In this document: positions 24,145 through 60,511 of the stretch, piece by piece
How the letters are laid out: every line of letters begins with the position of its first letter
Numbering within the stretch: the stretch's first letter is position 1
Assembly (NCBI GenBank): GCA_028583405.1
Contig: CM053259.1
Location: 19,753,594 to 19,817,593, forward strand
Length of the DNA: 64,000 nucleotides
Direction: 5' to 3'
Source of the DNA: Pogonophryne albipinna
Taxonomy: Eukaryota; Chordata; Actinopteri; Perciformes; Artedidraconidae
The notes under the pieces: model-generated
Seen by the model: the letters and a program-made list of their open reading frames with translations, nothing else
What the model was told of the DNA's origin: nothing
The model's database searches: none
Translations under genes and position numbers: made by a program

Positions 24145-25364
24145 TTAACCTGATAGTGCTGACAATAATCCAGGAAGTCACTGTGCCCGGCCATGAATAA
24201 TCCAAGAAACCCAATTTAGATATAATGTGTTGATTAATGAGCTGCAAGTGCTATTATGCCTTATTAAATCCCAATACGTTGAACTATTCCTTTAAAAACG
24301 GTAACAAAATCAACAACTTGTGCACATTGTCTCCAAATACAGTGCTGTTTTTATTCTTCCACTCTGACCCTGGAGTGCCTCTTCTCCGCTGAACGCCCTT
24401 TCTACTTACTGCCATAGAATAAGCTCCGGCTTGTGAAATGAGAAATCAAATTGAATTGCGAGAAAGGTGGAGGCAGAGCCGTATCTACCTCTTGCAATCT
24501 ACTGGAGTTGCTCAGGCGTGCGCTAGACGGATTAAACCAGAAATCTGAAGATTGCTGTCTGAAGGTTGCCATGTCTTGCAACAACCTCCCCCCTCATTCT
24601 TGCTCTAAGAGAGGTTGCCATGTAAGTTTGGCTGCAAACCCCCACGACCACGCCAAACGTCCACCCCACCCCCAGCTACTGGACGGGGTGGACGTTTGAG
24701 TCCTTGCAGGCTTCCATATTTTACCATATCTTTATGAGGTGGCAGACATGTTGAATATGTTACGGTGTGGAGAGGGACAAGACTCTGAAGGGACTGAGAG
24801 CAGGTTTTAGGGCATGGGGGATGGAGAGAGAGGAAGAGAGGGAACATAGTGACAGATTAGATGAAGAGAAAAAGGACAAGAACAGAGATACAATTTAAGG
24901 AAAAAGACTAAATAGATGACAACTAGAGGAAACTGGGAGTGAAATGTGAGGGGAAGAAGTACATCAACCATGTAACACAGTGAGGAAGATGCATGTGTGT
25001 GTCTTGTGGTGTGATATTAAACCATCCCAGCCAGTAGGAGTATTTGTCTGAAAAATGGCTCTCGCTGAATGGTCAGAAGCCTCATCAGCACGCCTCAGCC
25101 TCCATCCACTCCTTCACTTTTTCATCTATCCTCTCTCCTTAACCCCTCCTCAGAATAACACACAGAAACACACACAAGAGCAAAACCAGACTTGTGTTCC
25201 CTCTCAAGCACGGCCATGGTGTGATATAGTGTGACTTTAAAGAGGGTACAAAGGGATTCGGACCCCCCGCCACTCGCCCCGTCTGGGTCGTCTAATAAAG
25301 CCACCCCTGCTGTGGTTAGAGCCTTGTAAAGACGGATCACATTTCCATTTGAGTTGCTCATCTG

Positions 25365-25549
<185 letters not shown>

Positions 25550-25822
25550 CTATCAATTCCGCCTGTGCCTTTTGTCCAAAAGGCTGGTGTCACAGAAAGA
25601 GATAAATGAAGTGCTGCGCTGCAATTTCCAAAGCAGCGGTGATGGTGTGCAGCCTCCACAGCTCAGGGGTGTGTCTTCTTCTCTAAATGATTATATTGGT
25701 GTGTGTGAATGCATCTTTAATAGGGAAAGCGTGTGTATGTTTATTGGTGCATGTTTGCAAGAACAAGATCAAGCGTCTCCAGACATCTGTTGCATTACAT
25801 TAGCAGCTTTTAGTATGAATTA

Positions 25823-25960
<138 letters not shown>

Positions 25961-27154
25961 TTGTTAGCCCGCTCACTTTGCAGCCTTGTCCATGCTCTTC
26001 ATCCTCAAATTCCCAGAGTTCAACAGTTCAAACTCCCCTCCAAACTGTTTGCAGAGAAGGTCACTTAGAATGCATGTGACAAACCCTGAAATCAGTACCA
26101 CAATCCATCTCTTTTTTTCACGCCCCGCGCTTCTATTTACATATTCGGATTACATGGCTAGCTGGTTTGTTTAATCACAGAAAATTGCCCTAACGAACAA
26201 TTACTGAGGTCTGCTTTGTTTCAGCATTTTATTATTAGCCGAGCAGCAACCGCCGTCATAAAGCGAATCAATTTGAGTTTGCCGTAGTGAGGGGAGTAAA
26301 AGTGTTATGTCAGGATGTGGTGAATAACTAAATGTCTTGTGTGTGATGATTTGAGTTTGTTACATTCCAATTTTGCAGATGTTTTACTTGCCAAGCAACA
26401 GTTTTTGCTTGTCGAATCAAGAGGGCAGTCGTGGTTTTGGGAGTTGCAGACACTCATGTTCTTACTGATGGGTGAAGCTCTTAACACCGACAGTACTTCC
26501 TGTGCTTGAGGAGGGTCTGTGAAATAGAGTTGAAATTGAAAGATTTGTCATGTGTAAGGAAGACGCCACTAAGCTAGCATGAGAAAGCCATTTTTCACGA
26601 AAGAGAGAAAGAAGAGGGAAGGAGGAACTGAAATCGAAAGGCTTTAAGTGTTTGTGGCTGAGAGAGTGAGTATTCTCTCTGCAGTGTGTGTCAGCGCCTC
26701 ACACAGTCACACACTGTTGAGCTTAATTGAACAAACGCTCACAGAATCAGGTCCAAATGATTTAAATGCAGAGCAACAGCCTTGGGCATGGACAAAAAAG
26801 ACGATAATACGGTAGATAAAGCTGGAAAAATAGGGAGGAAATGGCAATTTATACCACACATATATACATTTTTTAAACAGAGTTACCATCCTTTATTTGT
26901 CACGAAATATCCTGATATTCAGAGCTTCGTATTTTACAAACTGTTGTTGGAGAAGCAATTGCTGGAGGCGGTAGAACAGCTGAGTTGAAGCCTTGTGTGC
27001 ATCCAATTTGAATACAGTAGTTTCTGGTTCAGTAGCGTTTCTGTGCGGAAAAACATCTGCAGGCAACCCAAGACTTCACGGTCATCAGTGTCAGGAACGG
27101 AAGAGAGGAAATGTTCCTTTCCCATGGGGCCGTGTGACATTAACTCCATGCAGA

Positions 27155-27275
<121 letters not shown>

Positions 27276-28084
27276 TTTAGACAAACCCACAGACCCTCAG
27301 TGGACTGTAATTGGTCTGCGAGGTCAGGACAGGACTGAGAAATGTTTAAGGAGAAGAGAGCTTAAATGTTAAGGACACATGTTGCTGTTTCTGAGGCTTT
27401 GCAGCTGGGAAAGGATTCGGGAAAAGAGAAGGTTGAATTATTCGGTGAACCACAAGACCACCATGCCGTCCTTTGAAATTTCTCAATGACTTATCACAGC
27501 GGCTGGACTGGAGGATAGAGTTCACCAACCGAATGTTTTGATATGCGTGCAAGAAAAGGAAAAGGAAAACACAACCACATGTTAAAGAATGAAGCTTCAC
27601 AGCTGTTGGATCTCTCTGAATGTCTTTCAATTATGAAAAACTTAAAAAAAGGGAATCTTCTCGGCGGGAAAATGCTTCATATTTCTTTATAAGAGGCCCC
27701 CAGAAGGAGATCAATATAAACGCTTGCAGCTGCTAACAAATATAGCTCCTGTCTGTTGCAATAGAGAGGAGCCGTCCTGCAACTGGATGAAGATAAAACA
27801 CACATCTCTGTGACACAAGAGAGGGAGGGAGGGAACTAAGCGGCTTGCTGAATTATGCAGTTTCAATTTCCCCATTTAGGGAGGATGGATCCATTTCTCA
27901 CGCTAAAACCATTTAAACCTTAGGATGGGCAGCGTTGCCGTGGCAACACAAATGATGTCCCTTGATCAGAGGCACCTGTTTTCCTGCTCGCAACAAGCTC
28001 CCAGACACACGAGTACACACGAGTACACACATGCAGACACAGACAGTGATTAGTCGATTAGACACACAATGCTTGGCCTCGGGC

Positions 28085-28120
<36 letters not shown>

Positions 28121-31100
28121 TTTATGAACTGAAACTTGTGGGTTTCTTTATTTGTAACGAGGCACTCAGATGAGCAGATATGGCCGTGCCTCTGGATGTT
28201 TGTGTGTGCACGGATGTGTGTGTGTGATTGTATTGTCTCAGTCAGGGCAGGGTCCCTCTTGCACTGCAGCCTGTGGGAAGCTATATTTCATCAACCCTCC
28301 CTGGGGGTAGGTGGGTGGGTGTCTGTGTGTGTCACTATGACTATGTGGGCCTTTGCAAGCGTTCTAATTCCCCTCTCTTGCCGCTTCTTCCTTTCTTTAG
28401 TTAACCTCCTTTTTTCAAATGTGTCCTCTCACTTCTTCATTATTTTCTGTTTTTATTTGGTTGCTTTATTTTCTGAACATCTTCATGACCCCCTCCTCCC
28501 TCTTTCTCTCTTTATCTCCCGTTCCCTCCTCTCTCTTGGCAACAGTCCCCCTATCCTTCTTCTCCCCTCCCCCATTCCTCCAACCCCCATCATCCAAATG
28601 GCCCTCCGGTCTAGGACACAAGATGGTCAGTGGTGTGTCTATTATGTGATGCATCCATGTAGATTGTTTTGACCAACGCAAAACCCCCACAAGCCATTTT
28701 TCAAGGACTGTTTGTGCATTGAATTTGATTCGTCTTTATTCATTGGGATTTGTTATACGAAGAAGTTGTGTTTCTGCTTTAATGGGTTGGAAAGACCTTG
28801 CAGGGTTCTGTGTTGTTGTTTGTGTTCACAAGGTCTTTTGGGTTGTGCTTTGCCAATGCAGAGCTAGATATTGTATATAAGTGGTTTCATTTTAATATGC
28901 ATTGTGTGCATGCATTGTTGCCCTGAGAGATCACATAACCTCAGCCAAAGAAGCGTTTTATTTGCATACAATGCTTTTGTAACAATAAATCCTGCTTACA
29001 CAACAGCTCTGTGCAAGTAAATGTGCTTATGGAATGAACTCTAGTCATCTTTCCCCCTTACTCATTAATAATAGTCTCAGAAATGTTACTCAGATCTTCC
29101 TGCAGCTCCATACAGCAAGGCTGCTTAAAGAAAGTTTCTCCCAGAAAAACTGGATTATTTATTATTATGGAAATGCCTCTGGCTCTCCTCTGAGAAGCTT
29201 CCTGGGGCTCATTTCTCCGCAGCCATCCAGCTGTAAACCTTCCCTGTCTGTGTGCACCCAGGGGACCCTGCAGAGGGAAGTGTCACGCAGCCACAAGCAT
29301 CCACAGAAAGTGGAGCTCTGTTCTTCCCTTTGGATGTTCAGACTCTCTTTCTTCCTTTCACTGTTGTCCTACACATACGAGCGGCTCTTTCTGACTGCTT
29401 CGCTTCACTGCTTCTCAGGTAGGGTTCTGCCTGTAGAGCTGCAGGGATCACTTTGGATTCCTTAACTCCTTGGCTCTACTTTCTTGCATTGGAGGTTATG
29501 GTGGTTAATCCTTAGTCTGTGTGTTTGTGTGTGTACAGCTAGATGAGGGTAGAATTTGGATTTCTGCCTCTTTTTTTTTTTTTAAAAACACATTCCTTCT
29601 CAAATGGCTTTTCCTGGCGGTTATTTTCTATGGCATGAAACACAAGACAGCCACACCGATTGTCTCTCTTCCAGAGCTCCTGGTTTCTTTAATCAGAGGC
29701 TGAAAGCGCCGGGAGAAAGAGCATGACAGCATAAGAGAGAGCAGTAGTCCTTGGCTGGGTATCTCGTATCACATGCTCTGTGAGGAGTTTTCCACAGTGA
29801 AAAGGATACTCAGAACTGTTTTTAAGTGGTGTTTATCAAGTTGTTTTTAGGAATGGAGTGTGTCCTCCGAGGAGAGTATTTGTAGTTCACGCCACACATA
29901 TTTTCTACTGGGAAATATGTGTGCAATGTTATCCAGAGCTGGATCTGGGTTTCTACTTAACAGGTTCTTCATACCACTGAAGTAGAGATGGTGGAGTTGT
30001 TTTAATGTGGCAGAGTTGACTTTTCATATTAAATGGGATATCATCATTACTTCACGTATGCAAAGAGAGCCCCCTTTTCTTTTCTTTCATGTCATTATAA
30101 ATGTAACAACGCTTTTTGCAGTGTTATGAAATAATAAATACTAAACTCAACTCAACTGTTGTAACATAGAAGGTCCTGACAAAATCAAAGTTTCACCACA
30201 AGGTCAGACTTTTTGTTTCCAAAGCTGTTTCTGACACTAGTGAGCAAACGAGAGTGCTTTTCATCATGCCAACGTGTCTCATCACTTCCCTTCCTCGTGT
30301 CTGGTGTTCTTGTGTCTTCTCTATGCAAGGACAGAGGACCCAGAGCTGCTAAATGATCAACACTTGGTTTCATAATGTCAGTCTTAAGTGACATTAATTA
30401 CTTATAACGTTCTGTGTTGATGTTAAGCTACTTGATCAAAGACCTCCAGCCTTCCTGTTAGATACACTGGTTTCTCCTCTGTTTTATAAGCCCCCCTTTC
30501 TCTTCATTTGGGTGTCAAGGTGTGTTTTAGAGATTCGGAGAACATCCTTGAATGCTGAGGGGAACGCTTTCAGGGTCATAGAGGGATGTGAGGAAGCATA
30601 AGTTAGCATAATGGCAAGCGGTTAAGATATCCCACCTTTACCACCACCTGTTATCACATTAATGAATAACCATACTTTGCTCACATAATAACAACTAAAC
30701 TATCACCATGACAACTGAATGACTGTACATAGCAACATGTTGGACCCTGAGTTGAGATAATTTTCTTGAAATTATTGAAGTTTAGCCACTTGTACTCCAT
30801 CATCTTCTAAAAACAAGTGTACCCTCAAACCCAGACCACACCAACTCAGTATGAGTTGCATTCACAACATCTCTGGGGATTTAGATTTTCTCTCGACCAC
30901 CATAAATAGCACTGATGGGAAGAAGGAATGTTGCCATGGAGACACAGTGCTGTGGCAGCCGGTAATTATTCTGGTTTAAGTGCCAGCAGAGACACAAGCT
31001 GGCACAAAGTGGCAGATAGTGACACCTGGACACGAGCCCCACAGACGAGAAAAATAAACGATCACATGGTAGTCTTGATAAAGCTGGAAGACCTGATGAC

Positions 31101-31202
31101 ATCAAATTGTGAGATGAAGGTCATGAAGGTTTTAGAAAGTATCTGAATGTACAAAAAGTGAAGATCCAGAGGTTTAACAATACGCTTGTGGAGGGGGGGG
31201 GT

Positions 31203-31452
<250 letters not shown>

Positions 31453-31608
31453 CAGAAACAGAGAACACAGTCAATATCATGTGTTATATGATACAATTTA
31501 GAGATGATGTCACCTGGTTATTATCCTCTCAGTTACTTGGGCAGACTGGTCAATAAAGTGGACATTGTGTGTGTGGGAGAGAATATTGAGGATGCAGTAT
31601 GGTTTAAG

Positions 31609-31640
<32 letters not shown>

Positions 31641-31879
31641 TTCTGAAAGCTTGCAGGCAGCCTGTTGTCCAATATGTATTTGATATGGGTATTAAAAAAC
31701 ACAAACATACTCACGAGTCCCTGGCTGCTCTCCCACACACTTGCCCAGTGTACTTTCATGCATGTGCACACACACTTACACACACAACACCCCCCCCCCC
31801 TCCCTCCTTCCAAGGATAATATTCAGCTTCCACCAAACATTAATCCACCCCTTCTCATTTTTTATCTCCTCTCTTCCAG

Positions 31880-31915
31880 GCGAGGCCGAACTGACTAATC
31901 ATCCCAGGTGTCAAG
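31880..31915 (+). other. Candidate 36-bp non-coding 5'UTR exon of pag1
   Basis: A long pyrimidine tract ends CTCTTCCAG at 31879; 36 bp follow, then the donor GTAAGG at 31916. The segment has no ATG and could join the acceptor at 33295. It rests on splice-site appearance only. Confidence 0.35.
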
Positions 31916-32740
31916 GTAAGGTTGCGTTCTCCACTGCAACATGAGCCGCGGTGTATATTCATTCTGGAGAAAAACAAATCAGTATTTCAAAAGAAACAGG
32001 AATTCCTCTGTGTCCCTCTGACAAAGTTCAAATTGGCTTTTTTCTGCAGCTCCGTTTGATTAGCTGCAAAACTTCCTCACTGCTAGAATCCGCGGAGAGC
32101 AAAAAGCCCCACTCTCCCCGGTCGCATTAGCATGAGCAGAGACACAATGGAGTTTTTCACCACGGGCACTAAATACACTGCTATCACACACACGTTTGCC
32201 TCATACACACGGCAGAAAAACATGAGATGAGGGAGCCCATTGGTAGCTGAGTCAAAACTGTTCATGCCATGTTCCCACAAAGGTTTCTTGCATGTCAAAA
32301 CCCTCCCATCTCTATTCCTTATTTCTAAACTGCCAATTAAAGGTAAAAAATGCCACAAGGAAACAATAGATTGACACATTTTTGTCACTGTCATCTTTTC
32401 TCTTTAATCATTATTTTACTCTTGCTCCTCAATGTCTGCCCCCTATCACATGCACACACTGAAACCACTGAGTTTTTATACGACTAAGAGTAGCAAAAAA
32501 GCTCATCCCTGCTGCCACTGCCTCCCCTCAACGTGTGCCACCGCAACACCACACAGCCCCACAAATCAGCCGTGGCAACATCAGCTCACCGAGACCCAAC
32601 TTAGGTTGTCAGACAGAGACGTGATGAGGTTGCTTATGCAGTGCGCAGAGACCAGACACAAGTGGTGGAGGCTCGGGTGTGAGGGCCACTGCAGCAGACT
32701 GAGCAGATCCCAGCCTGCACTGCAGTCTGACTCTGCTCTG

Positions 32741-32759
32741 TGCTGCCCCCTGCTGGCCA
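32741..32759 (+). promoter_or_regulatory. Candidate CTCF-binding site
   Basis: TGCTGCCCCCTGCTGGCCA closely follows the vertebrate CTCF core read in reverse (CCCCCTGSTGGCCA). It lies between the candidate 5'UTR exon and the first coding exon of pag1. Confidence 0.4.
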
Positions 32760-32818
32760 AGGCTGCACATAACAGAAGATATGGCATTATTATTAAACAT
32801 AGAAGATAGAATTGGAGG

Positions 32819-32945
32819 ATGAAACCCTCTTTATTGGTCACACATACATGCACACAACACACACAACACACACAGTGAAATGTTACCTCTGCTTTTAACC
32901 CATCCTAGTACTAGGAGCAGTGGGCATCTATTGTATTTAGATCTG
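32819..32945. repeat. Teleost interspersed repeat fragment
   Basis: It contains the familiar fish repeat wording CTCTTTATTGGTCACACA ... CAGTGAAATGTTACC ... TTTAACCCATCCTAGTAC ... GAGCAGTGGGCA. The class is not determined. Confidence 0.4.
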
Positions 32946-33339
32946 CATCAGTTAATGTTAAAGAGCCATCTGATCCAAATAGCAGGGACAGGACTGGCTG
33001 TAGATGCAAATTGAAGTTGCATGCAATCAAGCACCTACACCAAAATCAATTTTTCACAATTGGACGGATTCGAATCACAAAGTCATTTAGGATGTGCTGA
33101 CGCAGTTAAAACACACGGATTGTTTTGCTGCCTTTTTAATGTGGGGTTTAGACAAGATCCATCTGCTCAAAGCTGTTACTGTTTATCTCAAAATAAATGT
33201 TCTGGTGAGCTGGTAAAAAGTTTTGTTTTGTGGGTGTTCAAAGAAATAAAATTACACATTTTAACATGTCTGTCATATGTTTTCTGTCTCCCCAGCCGGT
33301 ACCTGTCCGATGTCCTCTCCTCCCACAGTGTGATGCGTC

Positions 33340-46632
<13,293 letters not shown>

Positions 46633-48510
46633 GTTTTCCCCCTCTTCATCGTGGGAGAAACTTCCTCACAGACGTCACTGCAGTGCTTTGAACCTGCTAC
46701 GAAGCATGCTACTGGTGCATGCTCTGGGGAGAATGTTAGACAATGGTGCACCACAGCATCCATCAACAATACATCAGCGTCCTCTTTACAGCTCGGGTAC
46801 GGTTTATCACAGGTGAACTTTTAATTGATCAGCCACGGTGAATGTCATTGGTACTGGTAGGCCTCATAGGAAATGAACAGTCGTGCCTCAGTCATCGGTT
46901 GTTAATCATGTGGATGAGTGCATCATTTAATTCATCTTTTGTCTTGTTGACAGTGCATATCGTCGGCACCTTAAACCACATTTGTGGGAAAAGATCAAAT
47001 GAATATCAAATCACAACACACACATGTTTTTTTAAGGATAGGAAGAGGACACTATCAGTGCCTGTGATATAACAAAAATAAATCCAATAATTCAGTGCCA
47101 TATAATCATGAAAAGTCATGCACTTACTGTACATATGAAGGCATCATGGTTTCTCCTCTGCAGCTGCTAGCGGCTTTCTTCTAGGTGACTCAGTGTCATT
47201 GAGGTGTCAGACGTGTTTCTATTCTTTGTCAGGTTCAGCAGCTCCTCCACTTTGCATTCTCTGCTTGACATTCATGTTTTAGGCATTCAAAGCAAAAGCC
47301 AGAAGTATCTGTGACCACATGGTTAGTTAAAACAAGTCCATAGATTACGGCACTCAATAGAAATGAAGACTTTTTGATGAGGAAAGGAAAGTGATCTCAA
47401 ATGAGCTTGAGGTGTCCCAATACATTTTGAAAGCATTTTAGACGTATCACAGCCAATGGCAACCTTTCTTTTGTGAATTTCATATTTATTTGAAGATGCA
47501 TATTGTTGTGTGATTGTGAAATGTTACAGAGTCTGTGATCGCAAAGTAAAAAAGGGTTTTCTGGAAGTTTCTAGAATTTTGAATGATATTAGATGAAAGG
47601 AGGTTGGAAAGTCACAACAGTTGTAAAGGTACATTTGACCCTGACTTCTTTGTTTTAAAACAATACGTATGATGAGTAGATATTTCATTTTTTGTCATTT
47701 TGCACAAGGCTCGAAACTAATTCAAAAGACTTTTTAAAATGACACAAAAACGTGCATTATTGATGAAAATATATTGATCAACTGTACTGTTTTGTTAGTC
47801 TATTGAGCCTGCTCTTGGTACAGTATACAGCCTTCAGTTGGCATCCCTGATGATTTTAAGCACAAGGTTTAATATCATGGTACTGCATTTATATATTCAA
47901 AAGCATCATCACAATCTTGCTACATTCTGCACAATTTGAATATCTAAAGCTTTTTAACTAAGTAGCACTATGATAAAAAAAACATATCTTTCTGTTTGTA
48001 GCTTGTACTGACGACATGCCAACCAAGGCTTGTATATATTTAGAGCACTATTTTAACCAACTGTTATTCGCTGGATGTTTTATGTGAGTTTTTACCTATT
48101 TGTACAATGTCCAGAGTGTTATTCTTTTTGAAATAAGTCTGTTAAGAGCACTGATCGATGTCTGCCTTGTTTAAAGGAAAACAAAGGCACTTTTTATCTT
48201 ATAGTAACTCAATTTGCCAAATAGCTTCTGAGTGTTGAGAAGTAGTAACCAATCGAATATGAGAAATATGGTACAATGTTTTGGTACATGCATTTTGAGA
48301 AACAGTGAGTGTGGTACTTTATTTTAAAAAATGAATTAATGTGTCATAACTGTTGTTTGGTGTTTGTTTTCAAATTTAACAGGGCCAATTTTTCTTTGCT
48401 GTAAATATCTATTTTACTGCTATAGTATCGTCCGTCTTTGCAGAAAATAATTGGTGTCGTCTGTTGCACCCGAATGAACATATTAAAACATTAAAGCATC
48501 TCCAGCTTTA
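46633..48510 (+). other. pag1: pag1 3'UTR
   Basis: AT-rich non-coding sequence following the pag1 stop codon. Three Pumilio-type UGUANAUA sites are seen at 47128, 48031 and 48400. Two overlapping-range ATTAAA hexamers (48482 and 48490) precede a GT-rich stretch and probably end the transcript near 48510. A later AATAAA at 49217 would extend it to about 49,240. Confidence 0.6.
48482..48495 (+). terminator. Likely proximal pag1 polyadenylation signals
   Basis: Two ATTAAA hexamers (48482-48487 and 48490-48495) are followed within about 40 bp by a GT-rich element (TTGTTTGTGGTTTGG), the usual layout of a vertebrate poly(A) site. Confidence 0.55.
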
Positions 48511-49216
48511 GTTCATGTTTTATTATACATGTAAGAGCTTGTTTGTGGTTTGGACAGACAGCTAGCCCACCCAGACTGATATTGGATTCATAAGTTATAT
48601 CAGAAATTGGAAATGCTTTAACATCCCCTAGCAATGCTTCAGTTAAAGATGATTTAAAATGCAATCCACATGAAAATGAGTGAATGAAGCCCGTAAAAAA
48701 AATGATAATTATCATGCCATTAACACTCCCAAAATGGAGTATGATCTTCATACCAAGTGATGTTGCTGTGTATGAGGGTGAGATATAATGAAATTCAAAA
48801 AATGCTATGAATGACCTTAAAGGAAATTATCTGTCAAAGGGGGGTTTTAGAGCCAAATCATACCAGGGCAACACACACACATACGCACTCAGGCTTAATA
48901 GACAATTAACTAAAATCACTCATTTTCTCTTGCTGTCTATCTTGGTCCTACAAACACAGACACTCCCTTCAGAGAATTGGGGAGTGGTGGAGGTTCAGAG
49001 ATGCCCCCCTGCTGCCTCTCCCTCCTCTCTACTACTCTCGTAATGAGATCATTTTTCCCCCTGCAACCATCAGACGACTGTATAGTTACACCTGCCTTTG
49101 ATCACAGGGCGCAGTCTGTTTTGAAAAATGATGTTCATACCTGTCACTCCCCTCTGTCCATTTTCTGCATGTAAATATTTTATGACATGAATTGTTCTAT
49201 TAAAATATATATATAT

Positions 49217-49222
49217 AATAAA
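49217..49222 (+). terminator. Possible distal pag1 polyadenylation signal
   Basis: AATAAA is followed by a GT-rich segment (GTGTCATTGTGTCC). It could end a longer 3'UTR isoform of pag1; no other + strand gene end is visible here. Confidence 0.35.
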
Positions 49223-49259
49223 AAGTGTCATTGTGTCCTTTATTCAATGGGGGCGCTGT

Positions 49260-50239
49260 CATGTAGAAAGATTGTAAGCTGCATATGATTTTCTTAAAAG
49301 ATTACAGTTGACATTAATGAGGCCATTTGTAAGTAACATGGGTTTGTCTATTCTCTCTGCCACAATGGGAAATGATCAGGATGAAATAATTAGTCTCCTG
49401 CTACATTTGATTCATCACTTACTGAACACTGAACTTTCTAATGAGAAGAAACATTTCCATAACATATACATGTCTGTCTCAGAGAGCAAAAAACATTAGG
49501 TCACATTGTGAGATCACACTATTTCTTAATGTGTCCAGGGTGTAGCTTACATTAGTGTGAGCTGCCTGTGTTGCCTTGTTGTGATGAGATGAAAAGCTCA
49601 GTTAAAAGAGCAATATTACTGATGGCTTATATTTAGCTACCCAATGGCATTAAATACCTGTATTACAGTTTACACGTAATGGTATACATTAATGAGAACA
49701 TACAAACAAGGTAGGTAGCCAACAACAGGTCTACGTATTATAATTAGTCTTCAGAGTGTGCCTGTTCAAAAAAAGATTAAAATAAGAACTAAACAGTACT
49801 TCTGGAAAGACTGACCTCCACATTATACATTTGCATTTGATACATTTTTGCATTTTTGCTTCAAGCACTTTAAAGCATTGTTTGTCTAAATTATCTGATG
49901 GGGTTGGCAAAGATTTGGTTGGCTCTTGCCAAATGTGCAGGGCGGTGGATTTTGGCACATGTTTACCGCAGGACCTTGAGTAGAATAAAACTCACTTGTT
50001 AGGTAATGACGACCTCAAAAATCCCACTGCAGGCCATTACTTATATCTCAAAACCAGATCATAGTAATTTAGAAATCCCATGGGACTTGAAAAGTAGGCT
50101 ACATGCGTTTCACAACTAGGTTACTGCATAAAGCCTGTCTGTCTGGTCAAAGTTTTCCTTTCCGAAAGCCTAAATTCCCCTTTTTTCCCTTTCTTTCCTT
50201 CTGCCTTACCGCCTCCCCTCTCGTTTCCTCTCCATCCTT
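49260..50239. other. Intergenic stretch between pag1 and znf704
   Basis: AT-rich with no recognised feature. A GGGGGCGCTG motif lies at its left edge (49249-49258). Confidence 0.5.
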
Positions 50240-51037
50240 GCGTCATTGTTTTGAATTGAGCATCCTCCCGCCGGCTTGCATTACCTTCTGTTGGCGGTTC
50301 GGGGGGAGCGGTGGGGGGCCTGTGGAGGCGTGTGCTGTACCGACCAATAGCAGCCCGCCTTGGCCGCCGGACCGCACATGTTTACAGGCAGCATTCCGCC
50401 GGTAAAGGCTCTGCTCGGTCGGAGCAAAGCCCGGACTGAAGCTAACAGTAGCCGGATCCGGAGTCACGTAACCGCCGTGTTTTCGACCGGTAACAGCATC
50501 TACGTAGGAAAGTCAGTGGATAAGGCTACAGAGAAGTGATTTTATTCGATGTGTTTGCTTCTGTTATTCAATGTCCATGTCGTAAACTCACGAATAAACC
50601 ACATATTTGTTAGATCGTGTACAAACGTAACGTCGTGTCCTGCGTGGAGTTCTGAGTCCGTGTTTTTCCGCTACACCACGAGCTCGCAGGGAGCAGTGGC
50701 GAAAACAAACAGGTCGAAGAGACAGGAAGGTTGGTAGCCGGTTGGCTGTGGAGGTTGTTTAACGGCGAATGAATCGTGTTGTGGGCTTTTGTCGGGTGCT
50801 AATTCTAAGTTCTCTTCCAGTTTTCGGTGCTTTTGAGTAAGGTGCATTTAAGACGCTGTTGGGAGTCTTCGCCCTCTGAGTATGTGGCAGCTTTCTAACA
50901 TTTTACCAGGGCTGTTGGATAGTATACCCGTTGCGGTTTCGTGTTTTTCTCGACGTTGTTTACCGGTTATAATTCGACGTCTAATGCTTTAAATTCACCG
51001 GTTCACCGGCTCCGAATTCAGTGGGACACTTTTAAAC
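50240..51037 (+). promoter_or_regulatory. CpG-rich promoter and 5'UTR of znf704
   Basis: The sequence becomes strongly GC- and CpG-rich compared with its AT-rich surroundings, and this continues through the first coding exon. A CCAAT box lies at 50344-50348, with G-rich runs just before it. The transcription start cannot be placed from sequence alone. Confidence 0.6.
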
Positions 51038-59869
<8,832 letters not shown>

Positions 59870-60511
59870 GTAGGCCAGTGTGCCTGTGTGTGCGCACGTG
59901 CACGTTAACAAGCATGCCAGTTCTCTGACACTGAGAGTCTGATTCCTGACTTTGAGGGAGATTGGCTTGGGATCACACATGCAAAGTTCACTGAAGGTTT
60001 ACGACATAGATATGTCATCTCGTAAATAGAACAGAGTTTATATGGTCTGACATCCCATCTTTTTGTGTCATCCTTGAAGCCATTTTTATCAGAGAATGCA
60101 ATGTAATTTGACAGGAAGCCACTTTTATTCCATTCCATATATATTTAATCATATGCCAATGTACATTTGACTCTGCACATTAGTGAGTGATGTCCGTATG
60201 TTGGAATGGATATATTGTTATTCCGAAATGTAGTCGTGTCCCTGTCCTAAATATTGAGGGGTTTTCTGCAGAATGTAAATGTTCAGAGGAATCATATGCT
60301 GTTTCCTTTGCTGGCTGAGGCAATTATGGTTATGGTTATTTAAATGGCATGCCTCTGGTGGTTTCCTAAATTGTAAACTCAAGGCCATGAGATTCAACCA
60401 ATATAGTAACTTGCCTCGCTAGCCTCTAGCATGTCTTTCCTGCTCTGTAACAAAAACAGTGAGACAAACTGTAGCCCTATAGCCAAAAAAGACACACTAA
60501 GAATTATAATT

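Noticed and set aside
28136..29465. ORFs of 143-178 codons at 28136-28672 and 29034-29465
   Set aside because: Pyrimidine-rich or low-complexity translation with no domain, no convincing splice sites and no resemblance to a known family.
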